Assembly (NCBI RefSeq): GCF_011759505.1
Contig: NZ_JAAOYO010000002.1
Location: 806,001 to 870,000 of the forward strand
From: Curtobacterium salicis
Lineage (GTDB): Bacteria > Actinomycetota > Actinomycetes > Actinomycetales > Microbacteriaceae
Direction of reading: 5' to 3'
DNA length: 64,000 nt
Part shown: piece after piece, positions 58,446 through 64,000 of the stretch
Numbering within the stretch: the first letter of the stretch is position 1
Layout of the letters: each line of letters begins with the position of its first letter
The notes under the pieces: generated by a model
What the model saw: the letters and a program-made list of their open reading frames with translations, nothing else
Databases searched by the model: none
Told to the model about the DNA's origin: nothing
Position numbers and translations under genes: made by a program

Positions 58446-59705
58446 TCAGGCGCGTGCGGCCAGCCGTGCTCCGGCGAACACCGCGAGCGCCGCGACGAGC
58501 ACCACGTACCCGATGAGGACCGGCAGGGTGGGCAGCACGAGCAGCGCCGCGCCGACCGCGACGACCGGGACGGTGAGCCCGGCGTAGGCGATGAGGAAGG
58601 TGGCGGCGAGGACCCCGCCGCGCTCCTCGGGCCCGACGAGGGCACCGGCACTACCGATCGAGGCGCGGAAGAGGAGCCCGACGCCGGCGCCCGCGACGAC
58701 ACCGCCGCCGATGAAGCCGGCGACCTGCAGGACCACGGCGGACACCGCGAGGACGGCGAGCCCGCCGACGAGCAGCACGACGCCCAGGCGGATCTGGGTG
58801 CGCTGCGGCAGCTTCGCGAACACCACCTGGGACAGCGCGCTCGCGGCGAAGACGCCGAAGGTCGTCGCGCCCGCGGCCAGCCGGTCGGTCACGTGGAAGG
58901 TGGTGCCGAGGAACGTCGGCGCGACCGAGGTGAAGAGCCCCTGCACGGCGAGTGCGGCGAAGGCACCGGTGCCGGCGGCCCAGAACGCGGCACCGTGACC
59001 CTCCGGGGCCTGCAGCCGCTGCGGGTGGTACCGCACGGGCTCGGTCGGGCGGTCGACGGTCTCGGGGACGGCGAGGACGACCACGAACGCGATCGCGAGC
59101 GCCACCACGAACACCACGTACGGCACCATCAGCGGCTGCCCGACGAACTCGGCCAGCGCCCCACCGACGAGGGCGCCGAGGGACAGCCCGCCGAGGTTGA
59201 CGACGCCCGCCGCGACACTCGCACCCTTCGCGGACGACTCGTCACCGGTCGCCCGGACCTTGAGCTCACCGAGGTGCGCGGTCGCCGTGGCCGTCAAGGT
59301 GCCGACGCCGAGGCCGGTGACCAGTCGCGCGACGATGAGGCCGGAGACGTCGTTCCACACGAGGAACAGCACGGCGGCGACCAGCTCGAGTGCGATCGAG
59401 ACGAGGATGAGCGGACGGCGACCGTGGACGTCGCTGAGGTGTCCGGCGAGCCACAGCGACCCGACGACGCCGAGCCCGTAGGCGGCGAAGACGATCGTCG
59501 TCGTGAAGGTCGGGAAGCCGTCACGCGCCTGGTAGATGACGTAGAGCGGCGCGGGGACGGTCGCGAAGGCCATCACCGAGGTGAACGCGAAGGCGACGGC
59601 CCAGAAGCCGAAGCCGTGACGCCGGCGGGTGTGCGCACGACGGCCGCGAGGGGCCGGAGCGGTGGCCGGGGCGCCGGTCGCGGGGGTTGCGGTGACGGAT
59701 GACAT
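58446..59705 (-). CDS. MFS transporter
   Basis: A 419-residue transporter with twelve predicted helices. GLGVVGSLWLAGHLSDVHGRRPLILVS is motif A; GLGVGTLTATATAHLGEL lies in helix 4-5. About 30 residues of basic, Ala/Pro-rich sequence precede the first helix (APAPRGRRAHTRRRHGFGFW). Divergent from the LysR gene at 59787, with a palindrome in the 80-bp gap, so it is the likely target of that regulator. Substrate unknown. Confidence 0.88.
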   Translation of the reverse strand: MSSVTATPATGAPATAPAPRGRRAHTRRRHGFGFWAVAFAFTSVMAFATVPAPLYVIYQARDGFPTFTTTIVFAAYGLGVVGSLWLAGHLSDVHGRRPLILVSIALELVAAVLFLVWNDVSGLIVARLVTGLGVGTLTATATAHLGELKVRATGDESSAKGASVAAGVVNLGGLSLGALVGGALAEFVGQPLMVPYVVFVVALAIAFVVVLAVPETVDRPTEPVRYHPQRLQAPEGHGAAFWAAGTGAFAALAVQGLFTSVAPTFLGTTFHVTDRLAAGATTFGVFAASALSQVVFAKLPQRTQIRLGVVLLVGGLAVLAVSAVVLQVAGFIGGGVVAGAGVGLLFRASIGSAGALVGPEERGGVLAATFLIAYAGLTVPVVAVGAALLVLPTLPVLIGYVVLVAALAVFAGARLAARA

Positions 59706-59759
59706 GCTCCGATGGTCCCCCGGCGGAACCATCGGGTCAAACGGATCGTCTTGATGGCG

Positions 59760-59780
59760 ATCATCGATCTGGTCGATGAT
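59760..59780. promoter_or_regulatory. LysR-type operator overlapping the lysR promoter
   Basis: ATCATCGA and TCGATGAT are perfect inverted repeats separated by 5 bp. The right arm includes GATGAT (59775-59780), which is 6 nt before the LysR ATG and thus its probable -10 box. Confidence 0.7.
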
Positions 59781-59786
59781 GGTCGC

Positions 59787-60662
59787 ATGGAGACCCGACT
59801 GCTCGAACAGTTCGTCACCGTTGCGGCGGAGGGCAGCGTCACCCGTGCCGCCGAACGGCTCTGGGCCGCTCAGTCGACGGTGTCGGCAGGCATCGCGAGC
59901 CTGGAACGGACGCTCGGGGTCCGGCTCTTCGAGCGCGGTGGTCGCCGTCTGGTGCTCACCGCCACCGGCGAGGACCTGCTCCCCCACGCCCGCGCCGTCC
60001 TCGAGTCCCTCGACCGGATGCGTGACCTGGCCGCGGTGTCCGACGCCGAACTCCGCGGGCGCGTCCGGCTCGGGATCTTCACGAGCATGGACATCGTCGA
60101 CCTGACCGGGGTCCTCCGTGGCTTCCGGCAGCGCCACCCCCTGGTCGCCGTGGAACTGATGACGTCGCCGAGCGGCACCACCGGGCTCGTGCAGGACCTG
60201 GTCGCCGGACGCCTCGACCTCGCCTACACCGGCCTGCCGACGGTCCCCGCCGGCGTCGTCGTCGAACCCCTGCGGGAGATGCCGTTCCGCGTCTTCGTCG
60301 CCGCCGACCACCCGCTCGCCGGACGGGCCTCGGTGTCCCTGGCGGAACTGGCGGACGAGTCCTTCGTGGACACGGCGCACGGGTTCGGCAACCGGATGAT
60401 CCTGGACGGCGTCCTCGACCGGCTCGGGATCCGCCGTCGGGTGGTCGCTGAGATGAACGACATGCCGGCGGTCGTGCGTTTCGCGTCGGCGGGCATCGGG
60501 GTGGGTGTGGTGCCGGACTCGGGCGTCCGGCACGACGGGGCCGTGCTGGAGCTCGAGGACGCGGTCGAACCACTGCGGATCGGGCTCGCGATGCGGAGCG
60601 ACCCGGAGCCGAACCGGGCGACGCAGGCGCTCGCGCGCGCGATCGTCGCCGCACGGCGCTGA
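59787..60662 (+). CDS. LysR family transcriptional regulator
   Basis: A 291-residue regulator. METRLLEQFVTVAAEGSVTRAAERLWAAQSTVSAGIASLERTLGVRLFERGGRRLVLT is the winged-helix region; the effector domain follows with VFVAADHPLAG and VRFASAGIGVGVVPDSG. The ATG at 59787 is preferred over one at 59712 because the DNA-binding motif begins directly after it and a -10 box is 6 nt upstream. Divergent from the MFS gene. Confidence 0.92.
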   Translation: METRLLEQFVTVAAEGSVTRAAERLWAAQSTVSAGIASLERTLGVRLFERGGRRLVLTATGEDLLPHARAVLESLDRMRDLAAVSDAELRGRVRLGIFTSMDIVDLTGVLRGFRQRHPLVAVELMTSPSGTTGLVQDLVAGRLDLAYTGLPTVPAGVVVEPLREMPFRVFVAADHPLAGRASVSLAELADESFVDTAHGFGNRMILDGVLDRLGIRRRVVAEMNDMPAVVRFASAGIGVGVVPDSGVRHDGAVLELEDAVEPLRIGLAMRSDPEPNRATQALARAIVAARR

Positions 60663-60736
60663 AGCGCAGCCGAGGACACCAGCGCCGTGCACATCGGCGT
60701 TGGTTGAGACCAGCGGAGACCAGCGCTGCGGACCGC

Positions 60737-62101
60737 TCAGCCGCGCAGCAGCGGGGCGATGCTCTCGACCGACCGCCGAGCAGCCGCCGTGGTGGACAGG
60801 AAACCGACCAGGACGATCGCCGCTCCGATCCCGACGACGATCCACCACATCGGGTGGGTGGCGACCGCGAAGCCGGACCCGACCGTCGCGACCGCACTGG
60901 CGCCCGTGACCGTGCCGGCGAGGGCGACGCCGAGCGACACCCCGGTCTGCCGGCTGGTCGAGGCGACGGCCGCCGCGGACCCGGACTGCGCGCGGGGCAT
61001 GCCGGAGACCGCGGTGTTCGTGATCGGGGCGTTCACCATGCCGAACCCGAAGCCGAACAGGACGAACGCCGTCACGAGGACCCACATCGGCGTCGACGCC
61101 TGCACGGTCGTCAGGACGGCACCCGCTCCGGCGATCCCGATGCCGGCGAGGACGAGTGGGACCCGTGTGCCGACGGTGCCGATCAGCCGCCCGGAGATCG
61201 GCGACACGAGCATCGTCATGAGCGCCGACGGCAGGGTCCACAGACCCGCCTCGAACGGGGTCATGCCCCGGACCTCCTGCAGGTAGAGCGCACTGAGGAA
61301 CAGGAAGGCCCCGTTGGCACCGAACGCGACGAGAGCGGTGCCGACGGCGGACGAGAACGGGATGCTGCGGAAGAACCGGAGGTCGATGAGCGGTTCGGCG
61401 GTCCGCCCCTCGACGACCACGAGGGCGACGAGGGCAGCGACGGCGAGGACGAACAGCCCGAGCGCCCCCGGAGACGTCCAGCCGAGGCGCGGCCCCTCGA
61501 TGAGACCACCGACCAGGCTGGCGAGCAGCACGATCACGATGCCCTGGCCGAGCGGGTCGAGCTTCCGGGGCTTCGGGGAGCGGGACTCCGGGACGAACAG
61601 GAACGTCAGGACGACCGCGGCGATGCCGATCGGGACGTTGATGAGGAAGATCGCACGCCATCCCACGGTGTCCGTCAGCGCGCCGCCGACCAGCGGGCCG
61701 ACGCCCATCGACACCCCGACCACGGCACCCCAGACGCCGACCGCACGGGCCCGCTCCTTCGCGTCGTCGAAGGTGGCGGTGATGATGCTCATCGCGACCG
61801 GGTTCATCATGGATCCGCCGACCGCCTGCACCATGCGGAAGACGACGAGCCAGCCGACGCTCGGCGCGAGCGAACACAGCAGCGAGCCGGCCGTGAAGAG
61901 CGCGAGCCCGACCTGGAACGTCGTGCGCCGGCCGATGCGGTCCGCGGTCGACCCGGAGAGCAGGAGCAGGCTGGCGAGGACGAGCGTGTAGGCGTCGATA
62001 GTCCACTGCAGACCGGAGATCGTGCTGTGGAGTTCACGGCCGATGGACGGCAGTGCGACGTTCACCACGGTCGCGTCCATCGAGACGATGAACAGGCTCA
62101 T
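60737..62101 (-). CDS. MFS transporter, DHA2 family, with unclear 5' end
   Basis: A DHA2-type drug:H+ antiporter with up to fourteen helices. SMDATVVNVALPSIGREL in helix 1 and LLLLSGSTADRIGRRTTF (motif A) are diagnostic. The first ATG (62101) lies inside helix 1 (MSLFIVSMDAT), but the frame stays open upstream and reads a sensible N-terminus ending RYRHRYLILAVCC. No in-frame ATG, GTG or TTG exists in the next 150 bp, so the real start is either a rare codon or hidden by a sequence error. Substrate unknown. Confidence 0.85.
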   Translation of the reverse strand: MSLFIVSMDATVVNVALPSIGRELHSTISGLQWTIDAYTLVLASLLLLSGSTADRIGRRTTFQVGLALFTAGSLLCSLAPSVGWLVVFRMVQAVGGSMMNPVAMSIITATFDDAKERARAVGVWGAVVGVSMGVGPLVGGALTDTVGWRAIFLINVPIGIAAVVLTFLFVPESRSPKPRKLDPLGQGIVIVLLASLVGGLIEGPRLGWTSPGALGLFVLAVAALVALVVVEGRTAEPLIDLRFFRSIPFSSAVGTALVAFGANGAFLFLSALYLQEVRGMTPFEAGLWTLPSALMTMLVSPISGRLIGTVGTRVPLVLAGIGIAGAGAVLTTVQASTPMWVLVTAFVLFGFGFGMVNAPITNTAVSGMPRAQSGSAAAVASTSRQTGVSLGVALAGTVTGASAVATVGSGFAVATHPMWWIVVGIGAAIVLVGFLSTTAAARRSVESIAPLLRG

Positions 62102-62207
62102 GCAGCAGACGGCGAGGATCAGGTACCGGTGGCGGTAGCGAGCCGGGAGGCCCGGGTCACCCTGCTCGGGTCGGTGCGGCCCCGACGTGGTTCGTCGGGT
62201 CGCGGAC

Positions 62208-62471
62208 TCAGTGGAAGCCGTCGTCGTCTCCTCGTCCGGGGGTGTTGTGTCCGCCGAGCATGTCGTTGTCGTCCTGGTCGCTGGTGGAGGTCAGCTGGAG
62301 CATCGCCATCACGACGACCACGACGACGAAGCTGACGCCGAAGAAGATCACGGAGAGCGTCAGTTCACGCGTCGACATCAGCACGACGAGCCCGACGACG
62401 ACCGCGATCACCGCGGAGATCCCGAGGAGCTCGGCCGGACGCAGACGGTCGCGGCGGGTGGGGGTGCTCAT
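62208..62471 (-). CDS. Small two-helix membrane protein
   Basis: An 87-residue protein with two helices (LLGISAVIAVVVGLVVLMS and LSVIFFGVSFVVVVVVMAML) and an acidic, His-ending tail (DQDDNDMLGGHNTPGRGDDDGFH). Its ATG overlaps the stop of the HdeD-like gene by 4 bp. It resembles uncharacterised actinobacterial small membrane proteins; no function can be assigned. Confidence 0.8.
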   Translation of the reverse strand: MSTPTRRDRLRPAELLGISAVIAVVVGLVVLMSTRELTLSVIFFGVSFVVVVVVMAMLQLTSTSDQDDNDMLGGHNTPGRGDDDGFH

Positions 62472-63109
62472 GCGTGTGGTGCTCCGTCCGGGGCGGCCGC
62501 CGGAGCAGCCGTTCCCCACTTGTGCGAGAGGCCGGCGATCAGGTGGAAGACCGCCGCGATGGCGAGGTAGGCGCCCAGCAGTCCGACGAGGACGATGGAC
62601 GCATCGAGGGTGCCGGTCACCCGCTCCACCCCGCCGAGCTGCTGCGAGTAGTCCGGCGGCGTCAGCAGGAAGGCGATCGCGAGCAGCAGTGTGAGGCCGC
62701 CGATCGTCATCCAGTCGCGCGCGAACGGCGAGCGGCGGCGTGCGCGGACACCCTGAGACAGTTCGAGTGCTCCGGTCAGGACCGCGAACGCCACGACGAT
62801 GGTGATGAACGCGGGCAGTCCGAGTCCGGTGCACGCGAGGGCGGCGACCCCGGCGACGATCGAGAGCGCCGCCTGGGCCAGGCCGGAGCGCCGCGAGCGG
62901 TCGTCCCCGGGCAGTCGGGAGCCGCTGCCCCAGGCGAGGACCGCACCGTCGACCACGGCGAAGACGCCGAAGAGGACCAGGCCGAAGCCGGCCGAGTGGT
63001 TCGGGGAGAACGTGATCACCATCGCGATCACGGCTGCCGGGAGCGCCCGGAGCACCGGGACCGGCCAGTACCGTGCTCGCTGCGCGGCGTCGTCCACGGA
63101 GTGGGACAC
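62468..63109 (-). CDS. HdeD-like (DUF308) multi-helix membrane protein
   Basis: A 213-residue protein with six hydrophobic segments arranged as in the HdeD/DUF308 acid-resistance family (FGLVLFGVFAVVDGAVLAWGS; ITIVVAFAVLTGALELSQGVRARR). GTG start at 63109 follows GAGAGAGG. Coupled to the small membrane gene downstream. Family assignment is moderate; biological role unknown. Confidence 0.72.
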   Translation of the reverse strand: MSHSVDDAAQRARYWPVPVLRALPAAVIAMVITFSPNHSAGFGLVLFGVFAVVDGAVLAWGSGSRLPGDDRSRRSGLAQAALSIVAGVAALACTGLGLPAFITIVVAFAVLTGALELSQGVRARRRSPFARDWMTIGGLTLLLAIAFLLTPPDYSQQLGGVERVTGTLDASIVLVGLLGAYLAIAAVFHLIAGLSHKWGTAAPAAAPDGAPHA

Positions 63110-63236
63110 GGGACCTCTCTCGGGCTGTCGGTTCGTACGCTCGATCCTACCGCCGTCGATGTGGGGGGCCGTCCGGGAGCGGCAGGAGCAGCGGGGTCGA
63201 CAGTGGGGTGGACGGTCCGCCCACCCCACCGTCGTG

Positions 63237-64000
63237 CTACCGCGGCTCGGCGTACCGGCCGGGCTCCTCGTCGCGCACGCGACGGCGGCGCAGTCCCCAC
63301 ACCGTGGCCCCGGTGCCGACGAGCAGGACGCCGGCGAGGCCTGCGAGCCCGAGGCCCTGCGCGCCGGTGTAGGCCAGAGCGCCGGCCCGTGGCGGGGCGT
63401 CGCCGCCGTTCCCCGGGGCGCCGTCCCCCGCCGGTCCGGCACTCGGGCCGTCGGGTCCGGATCCGGCACCCGGCAGGTCACCGGGTGCCGGCGTCGCGGT
63501 CGCGTCCGGCCCGTCAGGCTCGCCCGGTCCGCCCGGTCCGCCCGGTCCGCCCGGCTCGCCCGGTCCGTCGGTGTCCCCGGGCTCGTCCGGGTCCCCGGGC
63601 TCGTCGGGGTCCCCGGGCTCGTCGGGGTCCCCGGGCTCGTCGGGGTCCCCGGGCTCGTTCGGGTCGACGACCCGGATCGGCACCTCGGGCGACTCCTCGC
63701 CGCCGTCGGGGTCGGTCGGTGAGGTCGCCGTCGCGATGTTCACGACGTCGGAGCCGTCCCCGGAGTACCCGGCGTCGAGCCGGGCCCGGAACCGGAAGGC
63801 GTGCTCCTGCCCGGGAGCGAGCTCGCCGGCACCGGTGCAGGTGACCCGCTGCCCCGCTGCCGTGCAGGCATCCCCGGAGCCGACGAACAGCAGCTGCTCC
63901 GGGAGGTCGTCGACGGCACCGACGTCACGTGCGGTCGACGGGCCGTCGTTCCGCGCCGTCACCGTGTACTCGACCTCGTCCCCCGGCGCGACCACCGCCG
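63237..64000 (-). CDS. DUF11-repeat wall-anchored surface protein, C-terminal part (runs off right edge)
   Basis: 254 residues of a larger protein are visible. The segment VAPGDEVEYTVTARNDGPSTARDVGAVDDLPEQLLFVG...ATSPTDPDGGEES is a DUF11-type repeat. It is followed by a DPDEPG repeat linker and a Gly/Pro/Asp-rich spacer, then a sorting signal LAYTG, a hydrophobic helix (LGLAGLAGVLLVGTGATVWGL) and RRRR. LAxTG fits class E sortase. The frame is open to base 64000, so the N-terminus with its signal peptide lies outside. Confidence 0.9.
   Translation of the reverse strand, partial: AVVAPGDEVEYTVTARNDGPSTARDVGAVDDLPEQLLFVGSGDACTAAGQRVTCTGAGELAPGQEHAFRFRARLDAGYSGDGSDVVNIATATSPTDPDGGEESPEVPIRVVDPNEPGDPDEPGDPDEPGDPDEPGDPDEPGDTDGPGEPGGPGGPGGPGEPDGPDATATPAPGDLPGAGSGPDGPSAGPAGDGAPGNGGDAPPRAGALAYTGAQGLGLAGLAGVLLVGTGATVWGLRRRRVRDEEPGRYAEPR
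63573..63662 (-). repeat. Five 18-bp repeats coding for DPDEPG
   Basis: Units GTCCCCGGGCTCGTCGGG at 63573, 63591, 63609, 63627 and 63645; three are identical and the outer two have one or two changes. They encode the stalk of the wall-anchored protein. Confidence 0.9.

Noticed and set aside
63573..63662. CRISPR-like repeat array
   Set aside because: The units are directly adjacent with no spacers and encode DPDEPG in frame, so they are a protein stalk repeat.

Overview
The window is a gene-dense, very GC-rich stretch of an actinobacterial chromosome. The protein set (HU, S14/L33/L28, purB, DasR-type PTS, LAxTG surface proteins, DUF6177, DUF6766) and the GC-rich palindromic terminators point to Microbacteriaceae, with Curtobacterium or a close relative as my best guess; this is inference from gene content, not a database match. 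I see no insertion sequence, prophage, CRISPR array or rRNA. One tRNA (Gly, CCC) is present. Many genes appear to be leaderless: a TAnnnT -10 box sits 6-7 nt upstream of the start codon and there is no Shine-Dalgarno.

Layout. 1-1351: edge of an operon with a DUF6177-like gene. 1557-8760: tRNA-Gly, an MFS exporter coupled to an esterase, a sarcosine/N-methyltryptophan oxidase-like flavoenzyme, a formate/nitrite-type channel, glycerate kinase, a lipoprotein, and a 27-residue membrane peptide coupled to an internally duplicated DUF6766 protein. 8843-15970: a 2-kb-residue-scale (1997 aa) cell-wall-anchored GH92 mannosidase divergent from a LacI regulator, with a clear promoter and operator between them. 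16118-26301: Zn alcohol dehydrogenase, AraC regulator, a three-gene permease/TIGR03943/propeller operon, a TetR-controlled pair of SMR exporters, an LLM flavin enzyme, PAP2 phosphatase and DUF4383. 26439-31241: Pif1-like helicase coupled to a CopD-CtaG fusion, HU, and a zinc-free-type rpmB-rpmG-rpsN operon. 31612-37030: lipase maturation factor, a hydrolase, and the complete zinc uptake operon znuA-znuC-znuB-zur with a Zur box in its promoter. 37146-40083: GlcNAc/glucose-type PTS (EIIC divergent from EIIB-EIIA) and a DasR-like GntR regulator, tied together by two near-identical operator copies. 40194-45784: branched-chain 2-oxoacid dehydrogenase (E1alpha-E1beta-E2, no E3) next to a HisC-family aminotransferase. 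45837-51672: PTP, purB, then a cell-surface locus of two related secreted proteins flanking an L,D-transpeptidase. 51739-63109: flavin reductase, LysR/EamA pair, SDR + DUF4166 pair, a CDF metal exporter, two MFS exporters with a LysR regulator, and small membrane proteins. 63237-64000: the C-terminal part of a DUF11/LAYTG wall-anchored protein running off the right edge.

Themes: envelope and surface decoration (GH92, the 48-51 kb locus, the DUF11 protein, all sharing GxGFxPGE modules or TG-type C-termini), zinc and transition metal handling (znu/zur, zinc-free ribosomal proteins, CopD/CtaG, CDF, the His-tailed TIGR03943 protein), and efflux (three MFS, a paired SMR, EamA). The most promising little-described element is the 48.3-51.7 kb surface locus; the most directly readable regulation is the GH92/LacI operator, the znuA Zur box and the two DasR-like sites.
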